This document shows, piece after piece, positions 8,138-13,904 of a stretch of 18,284 nucleotides of DNA. The position numbers and the translations under genes were made by a program. The DNA comes from Eubacterium sp. UBA3782 (GTDB lineage Bacteria; Bacillota; Clostridia; Lachnospirales; Lachnospiraceae), in contig DFFG01000102.1 of the NCBI GenBank assembly GCA_002368795.1, positions 1 to 18,284 of the forward strand, written 5' to 3'. Below the pieces are notes generated by a model. That model saw nothing but the letters and a program-made list of their open reading frames with translations, had not been told where the DNA came from and searched no databases. Each line of letters opens with the position of its first letter. The first letter of the stretch is position 1.

Positions 8138-8962
8138 TTATTTCTGTTTCTGTCTTTCCAGATAATCATTCAGCTCTGCATTTTTGATATCGGTCAGGAA
8201 CATATGCCCCGGTGCATGGGTGATCACGATCGGGGGCTTTGCGTTCTCCACAGCTGCCTGGGGCGTCACGCCGCAGGGCCAGAAGACCGGGATCTCTCCC
8301 TCGTAGATGTCGACGGGATCGCCGTAGTCGGGCTTCATGATATCAGCGATGCCGATCTCGGCCGGGTCGCCCATATGGACCGGCGCACCATGCACGTTGG
8401 GCATCTTCTCGGTGATCTCGTAGGCGATCTTTGCCTTCTCGGGCGTCATCGGCCGCATGGAAACGACCATCGGTCCCTCAAAGGGGCCCACCTTCTTTGT
8501 CGCGATATTGGTCTTGTACATGGGAACATTCCTGCCCTGGGTGATGTGCCGCACCTCGACGCCCGCCCGAAGCAGTGCCTCCTCAAAGGAGAAGGAGCAG
8601 CCGATCAGGAAGCCTGTGCAGCCTTCATGCCAGTACTAGGCCGCGTCGGTGATCTCTTTGGTAAACACACCGTTCTCGTACACGCGGTAGCGGGGAATAT
8701 CGGTGCAGATGTTGCCGCCCTCACCCATGGCGTGGGTGTCCGGTGTTCCCTTGATGATCTCAAGGATCGGGCAGGGGAAGGGATTCTGTCTTGCCCACTC
8801 CTCAAAATCAGCCGCATACTCCGCGTCCAGGATGACCAGGTTGGCCTGGGCATAGCCGGCGCACATGCCGGATGTCGGGAAATCGATCACGCCCTGGCGG
8901 ATCAGTCCTCTCACCTCTGCGGGATGCATGTTGATATACGGGGTAATGTCGAATGTTCTCAT
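8138..8962 (-). pseudogene. DUF1445 (YcsI-like) putative hydro-lyase, interrupted by in-frame TAG
   Basis: The two parts lie in one frame: residues 1-108 (8962-8639), a TAG at 8638-8636 (codon 109), then 165 more codons to a TAA at 8138. Together they give a 274-codon protein of normal family length. Family motifs flank the break: FPTSGMCAGYAQANLVIL and GTPDTHAMGEGGNICTDIPRY before, and FLIGCSFSFEEALLRAG, GRNVPMYKTN and ITHAPGHMF after. By family it resembles YcsI and the D-glutamate cyclase/hydro-lyase fold. The ATG at 8962 has AAGGAGG nine bases upstream. No ribosome binding site or start follows the TAG closely, so reinitiation is unlikely. It could be a recent nonsense mutation (for example CAG to TAG), a sequence error, or read-through. 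UAG ends two neighbouring genes normally, so general recoding is unlikely. Confidence 0.85.
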
Positions 8963-9024
8963 GGATCGTTGCCTCCTTCGGTATTGCTGTGTTTCTTTAT
9001 TGCTTTGTTTCTAGATTTTTTGCG

Positions 9025-9126
9025 GGTCTGCAGTTATGTCAGGCCGGCCCGCCCTCGCTCTCGCGCCTCCTTAAATGGCCGTCCCGTCGGGGTCAGCAGT
9101 TATGTCAGGCCAGCCCGCCTTCGCTC
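9025..9126. repeat. Two direct copies of a 36 bp intergenic repeat, 66 bp apart
   Basis: Copy 1 at 9025-9060 and copy 2 at 9091-9126 share the core GCAGTTATGTCAGGCC followed by (G/A)GCCCGCC(C/T)TCGCTC, with three differences in 36 bases. A TTAAATG word follows each copy (near 9071 and 9132), so the duplication may cover the whole 66 bp unit. The repeats lie between the end of dus and the start of the DUF1445 gene and contain no convincing reading frame. The GC-rich part (GGCCGGCC) is partly self-complementary, in the manner of REP-type dispersed elements. Confidence 0.8.
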
Positions 9127-9198
9127 ATCAATTAAATGCCCTGCATGCCGCGCCTGCCCTGCCGGAACATCCAATTTTGGATTGCTGGATCTGATGCG

Positions 9199-10236
9199 CT
9201 ACTGTGGACCGCGCACACCCTGCCGGAACATCTCCTCCGCGGCTGCCAGGAGCGCGTCGCCGTTTTGTGCCTTGCGGATCTGCTTCAGCCGTTTTTTCTC
9301 CTCCGGAAACAGCCGCTGCATGTACGCCCAGAGCTCCTTCATCCGGAAAACCGCGTCCCTGCTGTTTCCATATTCCTGTACGTAGGCCGCATATAGCCGG
9401 TTGTGAAAAGTCCGAAGCTCCTCGGTCTGTGTCTCTCTTCCATCCCGGATGGTCTGAACCAGACCCGGATCGCCCACGATGCCTCTGCCCAGCATAAACC
9501 GGCAAAGCCCGGGGAACCGCTCCTTCAGGACCTGATAGTCAGCCGCTGTATAGATATCGCCGTTGTAGCATACCGGCGCACGGCTCTCCTCCAGGGCGAT
9601 CCCGAAGGTCTCCAGATCCGGCTTTCCGCTGTAATAATCCTCCCGCACTCTGGCGTGGACGATCAGTTCCTCCAGGGGATAGCGGTTGAAGATGGCCAGA
9701 AGCTGCGGAAATTCCTGCGGATCCTGCATGCCAAGCCTCGTCTTCACGCTGATGCGGAAAGGCCCTGACGGCACCTCACGCCCCAGCGTATCTGTGCCGC
9801 CTGGAAACAGGCGCTCCTCCAGGCCGGAAAATACCCGGTCAAAAAAACGGTCCAGCTCCTCTGGATACTGCAGAAAACCGGCGCCCTTTCCCTTTGGCAC
9901 CACAGTGGGAGATGGACAGCCGAGATTCAGGTTGATCTCCTGGTATCCCAGACGTCCCAGCATCTCCGTCGCTGCCAGAAAGGCCTCCGGATCTCTGGTC
10001 AGGATCTGGGGCACCAGCATCTGTCCCCGGTTGTTATCCGGCTCCACATCCCGCCGCTCCCGGTTCTTCAGGATCCGCTTTGCGGCCGGTGCCAGAAAGG
10101 GGGAAAAGTATTTGTCTATGCCGCCGAACTGCTCCAGATATACCTGCCGGAATACATGCCCGGTGATCCCCTCCATCGGGGCCAGGTAAAAGAGCTCCTT
10201 CTGCGTTTTTGTCGCTCTGCTGTTCTCATTCATCAT
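9199..10236 (-). CDS. dus: tRNA-dihydrouridine synthase
   Basis: This ~345-residue flavoenzyme reduces specific uridines in tRNA to dihydrouridine using FMN and NADPH. It begins in the TIM-barrel pattern LFYLAPMEGITG. The catalytic Cys lies in NLNLGCPSP (about residue 107), followed by KGKGAGFL. SVKTRLG supplies the FMN-binding Lys, LIVHAR the conserved His, and YNGDIYT, FMLGRGIVGDP the phosphate-binding end; a helical tail completes it. The start is chosen at the ATG-ATG pair 10236/10233, since APMEG must be inside the protein and the upstream frame runs through a terminator and promoter. No Shine-Dalgarno sequence precedes it, and the predicted transcription start coincides with the first ATG. 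The subfamily (DusA, B or C) is not certain. The stop is TAG. Confidence 0.92.
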   Translation of the reverse strand: MMNENSRATKTQKELFYLAPMEGITGHVFRQVYLEQFGGIDKYFSPFLAPAAKRILKNRERRDVEPDNNRGQMLVPQILTRDPEAFLAATEMLGRLGYQEINLNLGCPSPTVVPKGKGAGFLQYPEELDRFFDRVFSGLEERLFPGGTDTLGREVPSGPFRISVKTRLGMQDPQEFPQLLAIFNRYPLEELIVHARVREDYYSGKPDLETFGIALEESRAPVCYNGDIYTAADYQVLKERFPGLCRFMLGRGIVGDPGLVQTIRDGRETQTEELRTFHNRLYAAYVQEYGNSRDAVFRMKELWAYMQRLFPEEKKRLKQIRKAQNGDALLAAAEEMFRQGVRGPQ

Positions 10237-10242
10237 GAGACA

Positions 10243-10272
10243 ATGATACCATAAGATGCCGTATACGGTCAA
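10243..10272 (-). promoter_or_regulatory. Promoter of dus, predicted leaderless start
   Basis: On the minus strand TTGACC (10267-10272), an 18-base spacer and TATCAT (10243-10248) form a promoter. Seven bases after the -10 the next A is that of the dus ATG at 10236. The -35 overlaps the T-run of the preceding terminator. A nearly identical promoter (TTGACC, 17 bases, TATCAT) precedes the PHP gene. Confidence 0.55.
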
Positions 10273-10316
10273 AAAAAGGGAGGCATTCGCACGAAACATT
10301 TCGCACAAAAGCCTCC
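10271..10316 (-). terminator. Intrinsic terminator after the XRE regulator gene
   Basis: The minus-strand hairpin at 10279-10316 has arms starting GGAGGCTTTTGTGCGAAA and ending in GCCTCC. About 17 of 18 positions pair, including three G-U pairs. It is followed directly by seven T residues (10277-10271). It lies about 30 bases after the XRE stop at 10346 and ends that transcript before the dus promoter. Confidence 0.85.
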
Positions 10317-10345
10317 TTTACCTTTCCTTATTGGCTGCGTCTTTT

Positions 10346-10741
10346 TCAGATCTCTTCCATCTGTTCCGCCGCAGCACCCACACCGGATTCCTTATGATTC
10401 TCAAGCATCAGAGCCAGCAGCCGGTTCATCAGTTCTCTATTTGGAAGAGAAAGCTGGTGATAAGCCTCCAGGATCTCCCGGTCCAGCTTGTCCGGCACAT
10501 ACTGGGAATTCTTTCCATCAATAAGTTCATCCAGCGTCATGCCGGCCATCTGACCGTACCAGGCCAGAAAACGGATCGACATCGCCATATGGTTGTTCTC
10601 CACATTGCTGACGTAGCCGCTTGTCACACCAAGCTCACTGGCCACCTGCCCCTGCGTCAGGCCAGCCTTTTTTCTCAGTGCCTTGAGTCTTTTCCCCAAG
10701 GCTGCAAAATCAATCTCCTCTATACCGGCTGCAGTTCCCAC
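10346..10741 (-). CDS. XRE-family helix-turn-helix transcriptional regulator
   Basis: This ~131-residue protein has an N-terminal Cro/CI-type DNA-binding domain: LGKRLKALRKKAGLTQGQVASELGV followed by TSGYVSNVENN, with a helix-turn-helix near residues 28-50. Its helical C-terminal part (about 75-131) may dimerise or bind a partner; no known sensor domain was recognised. The start is a GTG at 10741 with GGAGG eight bases upstream. A GTG at 10762 would add seven residues but has no ribosome binding site. The gene stands alone, ends in a strong terminator, and has an AT-rich upstream region with phased TTAAA words that could be its own operator. Targets are unknown. Confidence 0.88.
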   Translation of the reverse strand: MGTAAGIEEIDFAALGKRLKALRKKAGLTQGQVASELGVTSGYVSNVENNHMAMSIRFLAWYGQMAGMTLDELIDGKNSQYVPDKLDREILEAYHQLSLPNRELMNRLLALMLENHKESGVGAAAEQMEEI

Positions 10742-10925
10742 GATACTGTCCTCCGAAATCACAAATGTCCGATCAACATTATGTTTAATCAGAGTAAATA
10801 TACGCGCTGAACCTTAAATCAAGTTTAAATTTTGGTTTAAAAAATAGTAATAAAAAGTAATCTATCTATTTAATAATCTTTTTTGTATTTTTCCGGTTGA
10901 TTATGCACCGGATTATACACCAGGC
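10742..10925. promoter_or_regulatory. AT-rich control region upstream of the XRE gene
   Basis: This 184 bp gap is far more AT-rich than its surroundings. TTAAA occurs at 10814-10818, 10825-10829 and 10837-10841, spacings of 11 and 12 bases, so on one face of the helix. A CCGGT/ACCGG inverted repeat near 10893-10911 follows the PHP gene stop; its flanking T-run lies on the wrong side for a terminator of that gene. No clear -35/-10 pair was found for the XRE gene. Confidence 0.4.
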
Positions 10926-11792
10926 CTAGCCCACAATGCCTCTTCTTTTTTTCAGCGCATTCAGGATCGTCAGCTTTTCCTCCGGAACGGCCCGCCCCTC
11001 CGCATTCAGCTCACCCGGTGCGATGTCCCATCCATCCCCCCGGTAACAGCTGCCGCCGGAGATCAGGAGATTTCGGTCTCTGGCTGTCCGGACCAGATCC
11101 TGGATATGGGTCCTGGTATACCGGGAATAGTAGCACTCGATCCCGCGGATCCCCTGACCGGTCAGATAGTGGAGCTGGGCGTGAAACTGTTCTCTGGTCA
11201 GCAGCCTGTCCCCGGCCTCTCCATACGGGTGGGCCCAGATGGGTATGCCGCCTGCCTCCAGGATCCCCGCGATGGCGAGTCCCGAGGAAAGATTCAGATC
11301 ATCCGTGGGGATGGGATCAATGTAGCGGCGGATGATCTCGCCGATCGTCCCCGGATAACCCTTGCTCATCATCAGACGGGCAAGATGCTTTTTGCCCACA
11401 TTGTCCAGCTGGTTGAGCACCTCGATGTCCGAGCGGGTAAAATCCACCCCGGCCTTCTGCCGAAGATAGCTGATCCGGCGGTTGGTCTTCTGCCTGGCCA
11501 TGTCCTTTTTCTTTTCCAGGACCGCCTGGAAGATCGGCTCTGAGGGATCGTAGTCATAGCCCAGGATATGGCAGTCGCCGGCCTCTGAGATGCAGGTGAA
11601 CTCAATGCCCCGGATATAGAAAACATCCTCCGGCAGGTTTCGCTCCGCCTCAAGCGCACCGTCGATCGTGTCATGGTCGGTGACGGAAAAGATGCGGACC
11701 CCCGCTTCCTTCATGATTTCGCCGATATATTCCGGCGCATCCGTGCCGTCCGATGCGGATGTATGAATGTGCAGGTCAATAGATGAATACAT
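10926..11792 (-). CDS. PHP-domain metal-dependent phosphoesterase with altered last metal motif
   Basis: This 288-residue protein matches the PHP family (YciV/TrpH-like nucleotide or phosphate hydrolases). Metal-site residues are visible as H8 and H10 in DLHIHTSASDGT, TDHD at 38-41, Glu64 in GIEF, His75 in DCHILGY, His136 and His188 in WAHPYGE. The usual closing motif GGSDFHG is here GGSCYRG (246-252), so the expected Asp and His ligands are Cys249 and Arg251. This may weaken or change the metal site. The ATG at 11792 is preceded by AAGGAA, and a promoter lies about 30-60 bases upstream. The stop is TAG. The nearby anti-sigma gene ends 61 bases upstream; joint transcription is possible but the PHP gene has its own promoter. 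Confidence 0.9.
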   Translation of the reverse strand: MYSSIDLHIHTSASDGTDAPEYIGEIMKEAGVRIFSVTDHDTIDGALEAERNLPEDVFYIRGIEFTCISEAGDCHILGYDYDPSEPIFQAVLEKKKDMARQKTNRRISYLRQKAGVDFTRSDIEVLNQLDNVGKKHLARLMMSKGYPGTIGEIIRRYIDPIPTDDLNLSSGLAIAGILEAGGIPIWAHPYGEAGDRLLTREQFHAQLHYLTGQGIRGIECYYSRYTRTHIQDLVRTARDRNLLISGGSCYRGDGWDIAPGELNAEGRAVPEEKLTILNALKKRRGIVG

Positions 11793-11827
11793 ATCAGATT
11801 TCCTTATTACTTGCTTTCTTGCCTTTT

Positions 11828-11856
11828 ATGATACCATTCCGGCATCCTGCGGTCAA
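11828..11856 (-). promoter_or_regulatory. Promoter of the PHP-domain gene
   Basis: On the minus strand TTGACC (11851-11856), a 17-base spacer and TATCAT (11828-11833) form a good promoter; the predicted start is near 11821, leaving a ~29 nt leader. The -35 overlaps the TGA stop of the anti-sigma gene. The octamer GGTATCAT is shared with the dus promoter. Confidence 0.6.
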
Positions 11857-12809
11857 ATCTGCTTCATCTCCCGGATGATCTTCAACAGCTCATCCTCTGT
11901 CAGATCCTGCCCGGTCTTCAGAGAAACATAGACCTCTTCGTCCTCTCCGCTTTCGGTCCAGAAGGCTGCGTGCCATACCTCTCCATCGCCATACAGATGG
12001 ATCTCGCCGGCATCTTCACGTCCGGCTGCCTCTGCAGAAAGGATCTTCTCCTCTGCTTCCTGGTCCGCTGCCTGCGCCTGGATGGCCGGATCCCCGGCAG
12101 TCCGGAGGGTGATCGTCCTGCCGTCATCCGCACCGATCACGACCACGGCAGCACTTCCCTCGAGATAATATTCTGCACCGGAAAGGTCATAGCCATCCGG
12201 CAGATACTCTGGCAGGTACACCGGCACAGCCGCTGCCGCAGAAAGCTCTTCCGCCGAGGCAAAGGCCGCTGCTGCTTCCGCCTCTGCCGTCTCCAGCACA
12301 TCCTCTGCCTGATCATAGGCGGCTGCCGCTTCCTCATCTGCAGATTCTGCCTCCCTGCTCTGCGGGGCAGCGCCAAAGCCAGACAGATGGTTTTCCGAAG
12401 GTGTCTCTTCCTCTGCTGCTTCCGTATCCGCCTCCTCGCCGGCCGTTTCGGCCGCTTCCTCTGCCACGGCATAGGCCATCTCCTCTGTTTCCGCTTCCTC
12501 GGCAGACACCTCAGATACCGCAGCCGCCTCGCTGATGGGATACGACCCTGTGCTGCCCATACGGAACAGATCCGAGCGGAGCACGACCCCGCCAACGACC
12601 AGAAGCAGGCAGGCCGCCGCTGCCAGCGGAACCAGATGCCTCCACCGGTCTCTCTGCCCGAACCGGACGATCTTTCCGGACGAGGGCTCCGCGCCCTCCC
12701 CGGCATGCGCATCCGCCAGCCGCTCCTCTGTGCGGGCAAGCACCCGCTGCCGCATCGCCTCATCGGTCCTGATGTGGTCCATGATCTCGTTGTATTTACT
12801 CAAAGTCAT
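11853..12809 (-). CDS. Membrane anti-sigma factor-like protein with Ala/Glu-rich linker
   Basis: This 318-residue protein probably holds the neighbouring ECF sigma inactive at the membrane. The N-terminal ~57 residues are cytoplasmic and helical, followed by one membrane segment (about 58-77). An acidic linker (about 92-195) is made almost entirely of Ala, Glu, Ser, Thr and Asp. The outer C-terminal domain (about 196-318) contains VYLPEYLPDGYDL and an AVVVIGADDGRTITLRT strand pair, similar to DUF4367-type domains of Clostridia anti-sigma proteins. The ATG at 12809 overlaps the sigma gene end by 14 bases and uses AAGGAGGTGT inside the sigma coding sequence, so translation is coupled. No zinc-binding HxxxCxxC motif is present. 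The function rests on context and topology rather than a known anti-sigma signature. Confidence 0.75.
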   Translation of the reverse strand: MTLSKYNEIMDHIRTDEAMRQRVLARTEERLADAHAGEGAEPSSGKIVRFGQRDRWRHLVPLAAAACLLLVVGGVVLRSDLFRMGSTGSYPISEAAAVSEVSAEEAETEEMAYAVAEEAAETAGEEADTEAAEEETPSENHLSGFGAAPQSREAESADEEAAAAYDQAEDVLETAEAEAAAAFASAEELSAAAAVPVYLPEYLPDGYDLSGAEYYLEGSAAVVVIGADDGRTITLRTAGDPAIQAQAADQEAEEKILSAEAAGREDAGEIHLYGDGEVWHAAFWTESGEDEEVYVSLKTGQDLTEDELLKIIREMKQI

Positions 12810-13542
12810 ACACCTCCTTCAGGATCTTCTTCAACCGTTCTCTTCCCCGCCGCAGGTCCGACCGGACCGTCGATTCATTCATGCCCAGGATGGCAGCGAT
12901 CTCCGCCGTCTGAAATCCCTCCTGGTAAAACAGGTGGATGACCTCCCGGTAACGCTCCGGAAGGGCGCTGACCGCCTCCCAGACAAAGGAAAGGTCCTCC
13001 CGCTCCTCTGCAGCGAGCATTTCGCTCAGCTCATCGGTCCTTCGCACCGCGATGGACCGCAGCCTGTTTTTCGACAGGTTTGCCGCGACCTTAAGGAGCC
13101 ATGCCTTCTCATGAAGCTCACTCTCAAAGGCCGGCGCCTTCAGCATATAGCGGATGAGGGTTTCCTGGAGGATATCCTCCGCGTCATCCATGCTGCGCAG
13201 ATAGGTATAGGAAAGCCGCAGAATGCTGCTGCCATAGCTGTCAAAGACGCGGGCGGCATCCTTTTCGGAGACGTTCGCATTTCCGGATGAAACATCCTCT
13301 GCTACCGCATCTGCCATCTGTTCCTGTGCAAATGTATCCTGGCGCGCCTGGAAGGCTGTCCGCAAAGCCAGAGCGGCAGCTGCGCGATCGTGCCGTTTCT
13401 GCAAAAGCCTGTGCCATATGCCTTCCTGCCAGGCTGCACGTTTTCGTGCCGGTATCTTTACAAAGGCTGTGCCGCCAAAGATGCGGCCAAGCCTTGCCAA
13501 AGGCTCCATTCCAGCCGGATAAGCTGCTGTTTTCGCCTGCAT
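12796..13542 (-). CDS. ECF-type RNA polymerase sigma factor with long N-terminal extension
   Basis: This 248-residue sigma factor directs RNA polymerase to its own promoters. Region 2 (about 98-165) is seen in VFDSYGSSILRLSYTYL, MDDAEDILQETLIRYM and KAWLLKVAANLSKNRLR. Region 4 (about 188-243) is seen in ALPERYREVIHLFYQEGFQTAEIAAILGMNESTVRSDLRRGRERL. About 95 residues precede region 2, whereas ECF sigmas usually have about 15-25. That extension is basic, Ala-rich and of unknown function. The ATG at 13542 has AAGGAGGGAG just upstream. An inner ATG for MADAVAEDV would give a standard ECF length but has only a weak ribosome binding site. The gene overlaps the anti-sigma gene and diverges from the AAA ATPase gene across a shared control region. 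Confidence 0.88.
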   Translation of the reverse strand: MQAKTAAYPAGMEPLARLGRIFGGTAFVKIPARKRAAWQEGIWHRLLQKRHDRAAAALALRTAFQARQDTFAQEQMADAVAEDVSSGNANVSEKDAARVFDSYGSSILRLSYTYLRSMDDAEDILQETLIRYMLKAPAFESELHEKAWLLKVAANLSKNRLRSIAVRRTDELSEMLAAEEREDLSFVWEAVSALPERYREVIHLFYQEGFQTAEIAAILGMNESTVRSDLRRGRERLKKILKEVYDFE

Positions 13543-13671
13543 AACTCCCTCCTTATATATAACCCCTGTGATCCGTGCGTCAAACGCATCGCGCGGCGCT
13601 CTTTCATAACTATTGTAATACATATCCTGCCTGTTTGTGGAGCAAAATAAGAAGGGGGAACCTTCACTTTC

Positions 13672-13695
13672 CGCGAAAAATCATGATTTCTCGCG
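13672..13695. promoter_or_regulatory. 24-bp near-perfect dyad, candidate operator
   Basis: The sequence reads CGCGA-A-AAATCATGATTT-C-TCGCG, symmetric about 13683.5 with a single mismatched pair. Each half lies in a TTTC-(C/TC)GCGAAA word, so the site can also be read as two direct copies of a TTTCGCGAAA-like palindrome. It is about 34 bases upstream of the -35 of the AAA ATPase promoter and 130 bases from the sigma start. That placement suits a regulator of either or both genes. Confidence 0.6.
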
Positions 13696-13728
13696 AAATA
13701 GATGCTTTCATAAAGAATACAAGTGCGC

Positions 13729-13758
13729 TTGCCGAAATGTTGCAGGCAAGTGTATAAT
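13729..13758 (+). promoter_or_regulatory. Sigma-A promoter of the AAA ATPase-CapA unit
   Basis: TTGCCG (13729-13734), an 18-base spacer and a consensus TATAAT (13753-13758) preceded by TG. The predicted start is near 13765, leaving a ~140 nt leader before the ATG at 13905. Confidence 0.65.
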
Positions 13759-13801
13759 AAATCCGCTGCAGCCATTTGGAGCTGCAAAAAAAGGACGCCC
13801 G

Positions 13802-13874
13802 GCACTCCCTGCGGTGTGCAAAATGGGCATCCCATGCTTCCCCATCGCCGCAGTGCATCCTGCGCGGCAGGGAG
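13802..13874 (+). other. Structured leader with two exclusive foldings
   Basis: Fold A pairs CTCCCTGC (13805-13812) with GCAGGGAG (13867-13874). Fold B pairs GCACT plus GCGG (13802-13806, 13811-13814) with CCGCAGTGC (13848-13856). They share bases and cannot form together. An inner ATGGG/CCCAT hairpin (about 13823-13834) fits either. Fold A ends about ten bases before the ribosome binding site GGAGG. No known riboswitch class was recognised. Confidence 0.4.
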
Positions 13875-13904
13875 AAAGAGCAAATTCTATGGAGGCGAAT
13901 AGCG

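Larger units (their letters stand above)
13543..13904. promoter_or_regulatory. 362 bp divergent control region between sigma and AAA ATPase genes
   Basis: The region contains the sigma-gene ribosome binding site (13544-13553), a large dyad at 13672-13695, a plus-strand promoter at 13729-13758, and a ~140 nt plus-strand leader with competing hairpins (13802-13874). No convincing minus-strand sigma-A promoter for the sigma gene was found. A TTGACG/TATATA pair near 13556-13583 would start transcription at the ribosome binding site, so an autoregulated ECF-type promoter is more likely. Confidence 0.6.

Noticed and set aside
8636..8638. Pyrrolysine read-through of the TAG in the DUF1445 gene
   Set aside because: No pyl gene is visible, DUF1445 proteins are not known to contain pyrrolysine, and TAG is a normal stop for two neighbouring genes. 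It is kept only as something to check.
13556..13583. TTGACG-16-TATATA as the promoter of the ECF sigma gene
   Set aside because: Transcription would begin at about 13549, inside the ribosome binding site and seven bases before the ATG, so the strong AAGGAGG would be lost.
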